Source: Acidobacteriota bacterium
GTDB lineage: Bacteria > Acidobacteriota > Polarisedimenticolia > Gp22-AA2
NCBI GenBank assembly: GCA_003223145.1
Contig: QHXY01000005.1
Span: forward strand, 1 to 32,590
DNA: 32,590 nt
Reading direction: 5' to 3'
Each line of letters starts with the position of its first letter. The first letter of the stretch is position 1. Below are positions 6,984-15,838 of this stretch, piece after piece. The notes under the pieces are model-generated. The model did not search any database, was not told the origin of the DNA, and saw nothing but the letters and a program-made list of their open reading frames with translations. A program made the translations under genes and the position numbers.

Positions 6984-8531
6984 ATGCCGGTTGCCCCACC
7001 CGACACGCGTGTATTACCATGCGCGGACCTCGCATCGTCCCGGGCCCCAGACCCCGGCCCGCGGATCAGGGATGCGCTGCTTCCGCGCGAGCCGTGGCGC
7101 CGCAACCAGGTTGCGGTCACCGTCGCGGCCGCGATGGTGTTCCTGGGCTTCACGCTGGTCACCCCGTTTCTGCCCTTCTACATCCAGACGCTGGGCATCC
7201 ACGAGATGCGGAGCGTCGCCCTCTGGTCCGGGGTCCTGCTTACCATCACCCCGCTGCTGGCCTCGATCCTCGGGCCCTGGTGGGGTCGCCTGGCGGACCG
7301 CGTCGGCATGAAGATCATGGTGCAGCGCATTCTGTTCGCGATTGCCGCCCACTGGGGGCTGATGTACTTCGTGACGAACGTCTGGCAGATGCTCGGCCTG
7401 CGCGTCCTCCTCGGTCTGTTCTCCGGCTTCGGCACGATGTCGGTTGCGCTCGTGACGCACGGCTGCCCGCGCGAGCGCATCGGACGGGCCGTCGGCGTGC
7501 TGCAGGCGACCCAGATCCTGAGCACGGCGATCGGCCCGCTGTTCGGGGGGCTCCTGGCGCACGCGATCGGCATCCGCAGCGCCTTCCTGGTCACCTGCGC
7601 CCTGTGCTCCACGGCGTTCTTCTTCGTGCTGGCGCTGTACCGCGACACCGGCCCGGAGACCGAGCCGGCAGGATCGGGAATGGTCGTGGTCCCGCAGGAA
7701 GGACCCGTTACCGCCGGGGTCCGTGCCGTGGTGTCCGGGACGCCCGCCGCGGCGGCCGGCGCGTCGCGGGTCACGCCGTCGTTCCGCGATATTCTCCGCC
7801 GGCCGCTGTTCATCCACCTCCTTCCCCAGCTCTTCCTGATCAACATGGTCGACCGCTCGCTGTTCCTGGTCGTGCCCCTGTTCGTCTCCGGCCTGGCGGC
7901 CGGGCGCGACGGCGCCGAGGCGCTCACCGGGATCGTGGTGTCGGCCGGCGCCCTGGCGAGCGCGGCGTCGGCCTACGCCATCGGTCGCAAGGCCTCCCGC
8001 GCATCACCCATGCCTCTCCTCCGTCTCAGCCTGGCGGGAAGCACCGTCGCCATCGCGCCGATGGCCTTCTGCCGATCGCTCACGGCGTTCACGCTCCTGC
8101 GCGTCATCCTGGGTCTCGCGGTCGGAGGCGCCATGACCCTGGTCTACACCCTCGGCGGCCACCTCATCCCGCCGAACGCGCGCGCCACCGCCTACAGCAT
8201 CCTCTCGAGCGCCGCCATGCTCGGGGGAGCGCTCGGCCCGGTCCTGTGCGGCCTCCTCACCTCGATCGATGTGCGGGCGACCCTCCTTCTCGGCGCCTGC
8301 GTCTACCTGGCGCTGACGTTGCACGCCGCGTCGCTCTCCCGCCGGGCCGGGATGGCTGCGGCCTTCAGTGCCCCAACGGTGCGGGGGCGACGCGTCTGCC
8401 CAACGGCCTCACCGTCATCCTGCGCGAGATGCGACACGCGCCGGTGGTCTCCGTCTGGTGCTGGTACCGGGTCGGGTCGCGCGACGAGCGGCCCGGGATC
8501 ACCGGGATCTCCCACTGGGTCGAGCACATGA
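6984..8531 (+). CDS. MFS transporter; ORF runs past its natural end
   Basis: A complete 12-helix major facilitator. TM1 is VAAAMVFLGFTLVTPFLPFYI. The loop between TM2 and TM3 has the MFS signature (GPWWGRLADRVGMK). A long variable cytoplasmic loop lies between TM6 and TM7. TM12 is ATLLLGACVYLALTLHAA, ending near base 8325. It resembles multidrug-type exporters; the substrate is unknown. The last 60 or so residues of the ORF (from about 8352) are low-complexity Ser/Arg/Gly read in the wrong frame over the next gene, so the real stop codon appears to be missing. ATG 6984 is the only ATG before TM1 that is clear of the asparaginase gene. It heads the M16/amidohydrolase operon. Confidence 0.85.
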   Translation: MPVAPPDTRVLPCADLASSRAPDPGPRIRDALLPREPWRRNQVAVTVAAAMVFLGFTLVTPFLPFYIQTLGIHEMRSVALWSGVLLTITPLLASILGPWWGRLADRVGMKIMVQRILFAIAAHWGLMYFVTNVWQMLGLRVLLGLFSGFGTMSVALVTHGCPRERIGRAVGVLQATQILSTAIGPLFGGLLAHAIGIRSAFLVTCALCSTAFFFVLALYRDTGPETEPAGSGMVVVPQEGPVTAGVRAVVSGTPAAAAGASRVTPSFRDILRRPLFIHLLPQLFLINMVDRSLFLVVPLFVSGLAAGRDGAEALTGIVVSAGALASAASAYAIGRKASRASPMPLLRLSLAGSTVAIAPMAFCRSLTAFTLLRVILGLAVGGAMTLVYTLGGHLIPPNARATAYSILSSAAMLGGALGPVLCGLLTSIDVRATLLLGACVYLALTLHAASLSRRAGMAAAFSAPTVRGRRVCPTASPSSCARCDTRRWSPSGAGTGSGRATSGPGSPGSPTGSST

Positions 8532-9694
8532 ATTTCAAGGGGACGCGATCGATCCGCAAGGACGACGTGACGCGTCTGGTCGAGCTCGCCGGCGGCACCT
8601 GGAACGGGTACACCTGGCTGGACGTGACCTCGTATTTCGAGACGGTGCAGAGCGACGCCCTGGAGGCGATGCTGCGTCTCGAGGCCTCGCGCATGACCGA
8701 GTGCCTGTACTCCAGAACCGAGGTCGATCGCGAAAGGACCGTCGTCATCTCCGAGCTCCAGGGAAGCGAGAACGACCCGCGCACCTATCTCGACAAGGAG
8801 GTCACCGGGACCGCGCTGCAGGCTCATCCCTACCGCTGGCCGACCATCGGGTACCTGTCGGACCTGCGGGCGATCACGCGCGACGACCTGTACGCCCACT
8901 ACCGCCGGTACTACGTCCCGAACAACTCGATTCTCGTGGTGGCGGGTGATTTCGACACGCCGAGGGCTCTCGGTCTCGTCCGGCGCCACTTCGGGAAGAT
9001 TCGCGCCGGCGCCGATCCGCCGCAGGTGCGGACGCAGGAGCCGCCTCAGGGCGGCGAGCGGCGCCTGACGCTGCGCCGGCCGTCGGGGGCGGCCTATCTC
9101 GACGTCGCGTTTCACGCGCCGGCCGCGGCCGACCCCGACTTCGCGACGCTCCTTCTGCTGGACGGGATACTTGCCGGCGGGCCGACGGTCAACGCCTGGC
9201 GAGGGCACGACGGCCGCGGGTCGGTCAAATCGTCGCGCCTGTACCGCGCCCTCGTCGAGGGCGACCTGGCGAGCGAGGTTTCCACCTCGGTCGTCCCGAC
9301 CCGCCATCCTTATCTTTACCGGATCGTCGTGACCGCCAAGCAGGGCATCGAGCCCGTCCGCATCGAGGCGGCGCTGGACACGGAGATTGATCGCCTGGCG
9401 CGGGGCGATCTCGAGCCGCGCGACCTGGAGCGCGCCAGGAACCAGTTCCTGGCGCGCTACGCGCTGGAGTCGGAGAGCACCACGGACGCCGCCCATCAGC
9501 TCGGGTTCTTCGAGACCATCGGCGGTCACGCGTTGTTCCTCGACCTGCCGCGCCGGGTCGCTGCCGTCGGCGCCGCCGACGTCGCCAGACTGGCCCGCGC
9601 CCGGCTGGCCGCCGACCGTCGGACCGTGGGCACCCTGGTCCCCGCCGGTCCTTCGGCCGTAGCCGCCGCGGCCCCGGACGGACCGACACGATGA
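8390..9694 (+). CDS. M16 zinc metallopeptidase, catalytic subunit, start codon missing
   Basis: About 435 residues of an M16B (insulinase/processing-peptidase type) enzyme. The zinc motif is present: HWVEH in GISHWVEHMNFKGT, with the downstream glutamate region ERTVVISELQGSENDP. The C-terminal half has the second M16 domain. Similarity starts at TRLPNGLTVIL around 8390, but no ATG, GTG or TTG lies in frame just before it. The first in-frame ATG (8429) would cut into the conserved first strand. The frame is open far upstream only because it shadows the MFS gene. The stop overlaps the next gene as ATGA. It pairs with the following M16 protein, which supplies the non-catalytic half, to degrade peptides. 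See the finding on the 8.35-kb junction. Confidence 0.85.
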   Translation, partial: TRLPNGLTVILREMRHAPVVSVWCWYRVGSRDERPGITGISHWVEHMNFKGTRSIRKDDVTRLVELAGGTWNGYTWLDVTSYFETVQSDALEAMLRLEASRMTECLYSRTEVDRERTVVISELQGSENDPRTYLDKEVTGTALQAHPYRWPTIGYLSDLRAITRDDLYAHYRRYYVPNNSILVVAGDFDTPRALGLVRRHFGKIRAGADPPQVRTQEPPQGGERRLTLRRPSGAAYLDVAFHAPAAADPDFATLLLLDGILAGGPTVNAWRGHDGRGSVKSSRLYRALVEGDLASEVSTSVVPTRHPYLYRIVVTAKQGIEPVRIEAALDTEIDRLARGDLEPRDLERARNQFLARYALESESTTDAAHQLGFFETIGGHALFLDLPRRVAAVGAADVARLARARLAADRRTVGTLVPAGPSAVAAAAPDGPTR

Positions 9695-10906
9695 ACGCGG
9701 CCCGCACCGCCCTGGGCAACGGCCTGGTCATCATCGCCCGCGACAACCGCGCTGCGAAATCCATCGCGGTGCGGCTCGTCCTGGAGGCGGGAGCCGCCTT
9801 CGACCCGCCGGGCCAGGAGGGGACCGCCGCGCTGGCCGCCGATCTCCTGGACCGCGGCGCCGGGGCCCTGTCGGCGGGGGAGATTGCCGGCTACTTCGAC
9901 GATCTCGGGGTCTCCTACTCCGCCGCCGCCCGGCGGGACACGCTGGAAATCGAGTTCCGGCTCCTGTCGGAGCACCTCCCCGGCATCCTGGAGCGCCTGC
10001 GCATCCTGGCCGCGGAACCAACTTTCCCCGAGAAGGAGGTGGCGCGCCAGAAGGGGCTGATGCTCACGGCGATCGCGGAGCGCGACCAGGACACCTCGTC
10101 CGTGTGCGAAATCGCCCTGGCCCAGGCGGTGTTTCCCACCGGCCACCCGTATCACGCCCCGCGTCTCGGGACCCGCGACAGCGTGCGGCGCATCGGGCGC
10201 GCCGGCCTCCTCGCCTTCCACCAGGCGCGCTTCCGCCCTTCGGGTGCAGTCCTCAGCATGGCAGGCGACTTCGAGCGGACCCGCGCCCTGGAGATCGCCG
10301 CGGGTGTCTTCGCCTCGTGGACCGATGGCGCGGGACGGGCCCGCGCGGTCATCCCCGACGCGCCGGCCCCGGACCGCTCGATCATTGTGGCGCGTCCGAT
10401 CGAGGGAAAGACCCAGGCTGATATCGGTCTCGGCTTCCGCGGGCTCAGGCGCCTGTCGCCGGACCTGCCGGCGGCCCTGGTCCTCAACAGCGTCGTGGGG
10501 GAGTTCGCCCTCGGGGGACGTCTCGGCAAAGCGATCCGCGACCGGGCGGGCCTCGCCTACTTCGTCTACTCCCGGTTCACCGCCGGTCTGGGGGCCGGCC
10601 CGTTCGTGGTGCGCTCCGGGGTCGCGCCGGAGGGCGTGCGGCGGGCGCTCGACCTGATGCGCCGGACCATCGAACGGGTGCGCCGCCACGGGGTGACCCC
10701 CGCCGAGGTGAACGATTCGAAACGGGCCCTCGCCGCCGCCGTGCCCCGACGGATGGAGACCAACACCGAGTCGGCCGCCGTTCTCGCCGACGCCGAGTTC
10801 TACGGCCACGGGATCGACTACCCTGAGAAGCTGCCGCTACTTCACCCTCGGGCGCCACGTGCTCGTCGTCGCCGGCCCCGCCCTGGACGAGGAGGCTCTC
10901 CGATGA
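9691..10906 (+). pseudogene. M16-like partner subunit (no zinc motif), frame-broken near its end
   Basis: A non-catalytic M16 homologue. Where HxxEH should be it has GQEGTAALAADLLDRGAG, and it keeps the R/Y-type substrate segment in RAGLAYFVYSRFTAGLGAGPF. Such proteins form the second half of heterodimeric M16B peptidases. The frame from 9691 is good to about 10836 (YPEKLPLL), then turns to Arg-rich nonsense. In the frame that begins TAC at 10838 the expected C-terminus resumes as YFTLGRHVLVVAGPALDEEAL and stops at TGA 10904-10906, in ATGA overlap with the next gene. About 13-17 residues normally found between the two parts are absent. This is a short deletion plus frameshift, not a fusion with the amidohydrolase. 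Confidence 0.8.
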
Positions 10907-12663
10907 CCCCGCGATTCCGACCGCCGGACGCCGCGGCGTGGCGCGCCGGCGGGGCGCTCCTCCTGGCCGCCCTCGCACTCGGCGCCGGCCACGCGGCGCC
11001 CCAACCGTCGCCGGCGGATGCGACCCGGGGCGCCGCGGCGCCCGTGGCGGCCGCCGAGACGTACGACGTCCTGCTGCGCGGCGGCCGGATCGTCGATGGC
11101 TCCGGCAACCCGTGGTACGTCGGTGACGTCGCGATCCGCGGCGACCGGATCGCCGCCATCGGCGGTCTCAGGGACGCCCGCGCCCGCCGGACCATCGATG
11201 CGCGCGGGCTCGTGATCGCGCCGGGCTTCATCGACCTGCTCGGACAGTCGGAGATCACGGTCCTGGTCGACCCGCACGTGCGCAGCAAGGTCACCCAGGG
11301 GATCACCACCGAGCTGACCGGTGAGGGAGGATCGATCGCGCCGCAGACGTCCTTCACGATCGAAGACAAGATCGCCGTCGACTGGCGCGACTTCGACGGC
11401 TATTTCAGGCGGCTCAAGGAGAGGGGAACGGCGATCAACTTCGCGCACCTGGTCGGGGCGACGCAGGTCCGGCAGGCGGTGCTGAAGAGCGACAACCGGC
11501 TGCCCGACGCCGCGGAGCTCGAGGCGATGAAGCGCCACGTGGCCCGCGCCATGGAGGCAGGGGCCTTCGGCGTGTCGTCGTCCCTCATCTATCCTCCCGC
11601 CAGCTTCTCGGACACGCACGAGCTGGTCGAGCTGGCCAGGGTGGCGGCGCGCTACGGCGGCTTCTACGCCTCGCACATCCGCAACGAGGCCGACGACATC
11701 ATCCCGGCCCTCAAGGAGGCGGAGGCGATCGGCGAGCAGGCCGGCGTCCCGATCGAGGTGTGGCATCTCAAGTGCGCCGGGCGGAAGAACTGGGGTCGGA
11801 TGAAGGAGGTCGCCGCGGAGATCGAGTCGGCGCGGGCGCGGGGCATCGACATGACCGCCGACATCTATCCCTACCCGGCCTCCTCGACCGGCCTGGCGGC
11901 CAGCCTTCCGCCCACCGCCTCGGAAGGCGGTGTCGCGAGGCTGGTGGAGAGGCTGAAGGACCCCGCCGAGCGGGCGCGCATCCGCGCCGAGATCGAGAAC
12001 CCAACCGGCCGCTACGAGAACCCGTTCCACAACGTCGGCGGACCCGAGGGCGTCCTCATCGTCGGCGTGCGAACGCCGGCCAACAAGAAGTACCAGGGAA
12101 AGCGGCTTTCCGAGATCGCCGCCCTGCGCGGCCAGGACGCCATCGATACGATGTTCGATCTCCTGGTCGAGGAGAGCGGATCGGTGGACTGCGTCTACTT
12201 CGCGATGTCCGAGGACGACGTGAAGACCGCGATGGTGCAGCCCTGGGTGGCGTTCAACTGCGACAACGCCGGCGTGTCGCCCGACGGCGTCCTGGGCGCC
12301 AGCATGTGCCACCCGCGCGCCTACGGCACCTTCCCGCGCGTCCTCGGCCGCTACGTGCGCGATGACCAGGTCCTGCGTCTCGAGGAGGCCGTCCGCAAGA
12401 TGACCTCCCTCCCGGCGCAGAGACTCGGCTTGCGCGATCGGGGCCTGCTGCGCCCCGGCGCGTACGCCGACGTGACGGTCTTCCACCCGGGCAAGGTGAT
12501 CGACCGCGCCACCTTCGACAACCCGCACCAGTACTCGGAAGGGATCGTCTACGTCTTCGTGAACGGGGCGTCGGTGGTCGACCAGGGGAAAATCACCGAC
12601 CGGCTGCCGGGGCGGATCCTGCGCGGACCCGGATACCGGCCGGCGGCCACGCCCGGCCGCTGA
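10903..12663 (+). CDS. Secreted D-aminoacylase-like amidohydrolase
   Basis: 586 residues from ATG 10903. An N-terminal hydrophobic signal (GGALLLAALALGAGHA) is followed by an amidohydrolase of the N-acyl-D-amino-acid deacylase type: YDVLLRGGRIVDGSGNPWYVGDVAIRGDRIAAIG, APGFIDLLGQSE, SKVTQGITTELTGEG, ASHIRNEADD, EVWHLKCAG, TADIYPYPAS, and the C-terminal LGLRDRGLLRPGAYADVTVFHPG. The usual metal-binding HxH after PGFID is replaced by LLGQS, and the cysteine-type loop of classic D-aminoacylases reads TGEGGS, so metal binding must differ. It follows the M16 pair with a 4-base overlap, suggesting removal of blocked residues from peptides. Its stop lies three bases from that of the convergent gene. 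Confidence 0.85.
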   Translation: MTPRFRPPDAAAWRAGGALLLAALALGAGHAAPQPSPADATRGAAAPVAAAETYDVLLRGGRIVDGSGNPWYVGDVAIRGDRIAAIGGLRDARARRTIDARGLVIAPGFIDLLGQSEITVLVDPHVRSKVTQGITTELTGEGGSIAPQTSFTIEDKIAVDWRDFDGYFRRLKERGTAINFAHLVGATQVRQAVLKSDNRLPDAAELEAMKRHVARAMEAGAFGVSSSLIYPPASFSDTHELVELARVAARYGGFYASHIRNEADDIIPALKEAEAIGEQAGVPIEVWHLKCAGRKNWGRMKEVAAEIESARARGIDMTADIYPYPASSTGLAASLPPTASEGGVARLVERLKDPAERARIRAEIENPTGRYENPFHNVGGPEGVLIVGVRTPANKKYQGKRLSEIAALRGQDAIDTMFDLLVEESGSVDCVYFAMSEDDVKTAMVQPWVAFNCDNAGVSPDGVLGASMCHPRAYGTFPRVLGRYVRDDQVLRLEEAVRKMTSLPAQRLGLRDRGLLRPGAYADVTVFHPGKVIDRATFDNPHQYSEGIVYVFVNGASVVDQGKITDRLPGRILRGPGYRPAATPGR

Positions 12664-12666
12664 GGG

Positions 12667-13898
12667 TCAGCGCTCCCTGAACACCTCGCCGCCCTTCATG
12701 ACGAACCGCACCCTGCGCAAGGCGGAGATGTCGGCCAGGGGGTTGCCGTCGACCGCGATGACATCGGCCAGCTTCCCAGGCTCCACGGCGCCGATCCGAT
12801 CCTGCCAGCCGAGCAGCTCCGCGTCGACGAGCGTCGCCGCCTGGATCGCCTTGAGCGCCGGCATGCCGGCCTCCACCATCAGCTCGAGCTCGCGCGCCGC
12901 GCTGGCCGGCGGAAAGTCGCCCGCGTCGCTTCCCGAGGCGATCTTCAGCTTCATGCGCAGGGCACGCTGGAACGTGTCGCGGTGCCCGTCCACCACCTTC
13001 TTCCATGCCGGAGTGGGGCTCTCCTCCCAGGAGACGTGGTAGGCCGCCAGCGTCGGGCAGTAATAAACCCCCTTGTCGAGCATCATCTTGAGTGTGGCGT
13101 CGTCCAGGAACAGACCGTGCTCCACCGAGCGCACCCCGGCCCGGATCGCGGCGCGCGCCGCGTCGTCTCCGTAGCAGTGCGCGGCCGCCGGGCGGTGCCG
13201 GCGGCCGGCCTCGTCCACCAGGGCGTCCATCTCCTCCTGCGTCATGGTGACGCGCAGATCGACGATCTCCCCGGTCGGCAGGAACTTCCGGTAATCGCCG
13301 TAAAACTTGATCCAGTCGGCCCCGTGCTCGATCTGCTCGCGCACCGCCTTGCGGATCTCCCAGGGCCCGTCGGCGATCTGCACCCCCTTCGGGACGGTGA
13401 CCTCGGGGGCGTACCCGAGAAGCGCGTAGTTTCCGGTGGTCGAGATGGCGCGCGTCGCCACCTGCATCCGGGGACCGGGGACGATCCCGTCGCCGATGGC
13501 GTCCCGCAGCTCCGCGTCCCCGAACAGCGCGCCCTCCGTCTCGAGATCGCGGATCGTCGTGAATCCGTTCATGAGCGCGGTGCGCGCCGCTACCGTCGCC
13601 CGGATCGTCCGATAGGGCGTCGATTCCTTCAGGAGCTGCTCATCGTATTCCGCCGCGGTGATGTGTAGAGCGCCGCCCCCTCCGGCGGCTTCGCCCCGGC
13701 GTCGAGTACTCTGTCGATCCGGTCGCCCTGGACGATCACCAGGGCGCCCTCCTTGAGGGCGCCGGTCCGGACGTCGAGCAGCCGCCCGCAGCGCAGGGCG
13801 GAGATCTTCGGCGGCGGCGCCGGCCTCGCGGTTTCGGCGCCGAGGGCCGGGCCGGTCGCCAGGCCGGCGGCGGCAAGGCAGAGCAGAAGCGATTTCAT
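12667..13898 (-). pseudogene. Secreted imidazolonepropionase-like amidohydrolase, frame-broken
   Basis: The gene starts at ATG 13898 with a signal peptide (MKSLLLCLAAAGLATGPALG) and the opening strands ISALRCGRLLDVRTGALKEGALVIVQGDRIDRV. This frame ends at 13629 after nonsense (TSPRRNTMSSS). From about 13660 another frame carries the rest: ITAAEYDEQLLKESTPYRTIRATVAARTALMNGFTTIRDLETEGA, DWIKFYGDYRKF, AAAHCYGDDAARAAIRAGVRSVEHG, ASGSDAGDF and LLGWQDRIGAVEPGKLADVIAVDGNPL. The segment that should join them, with the PGLIDxHxH metal motif (about 20-25 residues), is missing. As written the protein cannot be made or bind its first metal. It lies 14 bases after the APC permease gene in one operon. The family includes prolidase-like peptidases; the substrate is unknown. 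Confidence 0.82.
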
Positions 13899-13912
13899 GA
13901 GGAGCCTTCCAT

Positions 13913-15724
13913 TCAGGCGGTGCGCCGCTGCGTCATGTGCAGCGCGTAGGCCGACAGGCCGAGGAGGATCAGGATCGGCAGAATGAGGTTCCAGGGCTCG
14001 GAGCAGTAACACAACGTCACGAACCCGCCCGCGAACGCGACGAGCGTGACCAGCTTGAGATGCTGTGGCAGCGGCGCCACCCCGTCGCCCATCCGGCTGT
14101 GCCGGTGGCCGTACAACGTGTAGATCGTCAGGCCGATCGCCAGCCAGCCCGCGAAGCGCCACCAGGTAAGCGCCGGAAGCCCCGCCATCAGCCAGACACA
14201 CGAACCGATGCCAGCCAGCGCGAACTCGGTCTTCACGATCTCCGGCACTATGCGGCCGGTAAGCTTCGCCCACAGCCCAATCACCGAGAAAAGCGTGCCG
14301 ACGACCGCGAGAAGCAACACGACCACGTGCTCGGCCACCTGGCCCCAACCTTCGTGCAGGATTTCCCGCGGTAGATACCACAGGATCAACAGCCAGACCG
14401 GCAGGAGCGGGATCCACGGTGTCTTGAAGGGTCGCTGGCGATGCGGCTCGGTGTGCCGCAGGAGCATGACGCCGAGGCAGACCAGCACGAACGCGAACAG
14501 TGTGCCGATGTTGGTCAGCTCGACGATCTTGTCGAGCGGCGAGAACAGGGCGAAGAACGCGACGAACACCCCCGTCCAGATGGTCGTCACGTGGGGGGTG
14601 CGGTAGCGCGGGTGCACTCTCGCAAAAATTTTCGGAAGCAGGCCGTCGCGCGACATCGAGAAGAAGATGCGCGGCTGCCCGAGCTGGAAGACCAGGAGCA
14701 CCGCCGTCATCGCCACCACCGCTCCAAACGACACCACCCCGGCCGCCCAGTCGAGATGGATGAAGGCCAGCGCCGCCGGCAGCGGGTCGGCGATGCCCAG
14801 GTTCTGCCAGGGAATGATGCCGATGAGGACCGCCGCAACCGCCACATAAATCACTGTGCAGATCAAGAGAGACCCGATGATTCCGATCGGGATGTCGCGC
14901 TTCGGATTGCGCGTCTCCTCGGCGGCGGTCGAAACGGCGTCGAAGCCGATGTACGAGAAGAAGATCAACGCCGCCCCCGCCTGCACGCCGGCCCAGCCGT
15001 TCGGGATGAACGGCGTGAAATGGTCCGGCCGGACATACTTGAATCCGACCCAGACGAACAGGACGAGGATGAGGATCTTGATCCCCACCATGATGTTGTT
15101 GAAGACGGCGCTCTCCTTGACGCCGATGACCAGCACCCAGGTGATGAGCGCGACGATGGCGACCGCCATGATGTTCATGACGATGGGAAATCCGAAGAGG
15201 TGCGGCGCCGATTCGATGATCCTGGGGGTCTTGGTCGCGGTCTCGTAGTCGATTGTCAGCCAGTCGTAGATGCGGAACCCGAAGGCGCTCTGCAGGACGT
15301 CGTTGAAGTGAGCCGCCCAGGAGATCGCCACCGCGATGTTCCCTACCGCGTACTCGATGATCAAGTCCCAGCCGATGATCCAGGCGACCATCTCGCCCAG
15401 GGTGGCGTAAGCGTAGGTGTACGCGCTGCCGGAGATCGGGATCATGGCCGCGAACTCGGCGTAGCAGAGCGCCGAGAAGATGCACGCCACGGCCGTGAGG
15501 ATAAAGGACAGAATGATCGCCGGGCCGGCGCCTGGGCGGTCGGCGTTGCCGGCGGTCGCCGTCCCGATGGCGGCGAAGATGCCGGTTCCGATGACCGCGC
15601 CGATCCCGAGCATGGTCAGGTCGAGCGAGGTCAGGGTGCGCTTCAGCCCGTGCTCGGCGCCCGCCTCGGACTCGCGCGTGATCCGATCGACGCTCTTCGT
15701 CCGGAACAGGGCCCCGAGCTTCAT
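13913..15724 (-). CDS. APC-family amino acid permease
   Basis: 603 residues from ATG 15724. It resembles bacterial cationic amino acid transporters (YfnA/CAT type): RTLTSLDLTMLGIGAVIGTGIFAAIGTA in TM1, CYAEFAAMIPISGSAYTYAYATLGE in TM2-3, IIGWDLIIEYAVGNIAVAISWA, then FFSYIGFDAVSTAAEETRNPKRDIPIGI, a family hallmark. About 14 hydrophobic segments are visible, the last ending close to the C-terminus. The track ORF adds 29 residues upstream, beyond the promoter, and these should be dropped. It probably imports amino acids released by the neighbouring secreted amidohydrolases. Confidence 0.92.
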   Translation of the reverse strand: MKLGALFRTKSVDRITRESEAGAEHGLKRTLTSLDLTMLGIGAVIGTGIFAAIGTATAGNADRPGAGPAIILSFILTAVACIFSALCYAEFAAMIPISGSAYTYAYATLGEMVAWIIGWDLIIEYAVGNIAVAISWAAHFNDVLQSAFGFRIYDWLTIDYETATKTPRIIESAPHLFGFPIVMNIMAVAIVALITWVLVIGVKESAVFNNIMVGIKILILVLFVWVGFKYVRPDHFTPFIPNGWAGVQAGAALIFFSYIGFDAVSTAAEETRNPKRDIPIGIIGSLLICTVIYVAVAAVLIGIIPWQNLGIADPLPAALAFIHLDWAAGVVSFGAVVAMTAVLLVFQLGQPRIFFSMSRDGLLPKIFARVHPRYRTPHVTTIWTGVFVAFFALFSPLDKIVELTNIGTLFAFVLVCLGVMLLRHTEPHRQRPFKTPWIPLLPVWLLILWYLPREILHEGWGQVAEHVVVLLLAVVGTLFSVIGLWAKLTGRIVPEIVKTEFALAGIGSCVWLMAGLPALTWWRFAGWLAIGLTIYTLYGHRHSRMGDGVAPLPQHLKLVTLVAFAGGFVTLCYCSEPWNLILPILILLGLSAYALHMTQRRTA

Positions 15725-15775
15725 CCCAGGAGCGCTCCGTGCTGTCGCTGTCGGTGGAATTCGAAAGGCGGCGAA

Positions 15776-15805
15776 AATATACGCGAGCCCTCCGTGGGGA
15801 GTCAA
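15776..15805 (-). promoter_or_regulatory. Promoter for the APC permease-amidohydrolase operon
   Basis: Minus strand: TTGACT (15805-15800), an 18-base spacer, TATATT (15781-15776). It sits in the 114-base gap after the four-domain fusion gene. The leader to ATG 15724 is about 45 bases. Confidence 0.65.
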
Positions 15806-15838
15806 CCGCACCGCGAGGCCGGGCAGGCGGCGACGCGC

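Noticed and set aside
8375-8395. Programmed -1 frameshift at the GGGGG run to make an MFS-M16 fusion
   Set aside because: There is no slippery heptamer of the usual X-XXY-YYZ type and no reason for such a fusion. Loss of sequence is simpler, given the other breaks.
9691-12663. 990-residue M16-amidohydrolase fusion protein
   Set aside because: The true M16 C-terminus and stop are present in another frame, and the amidohydrolase has its own ATG and signal peptide.
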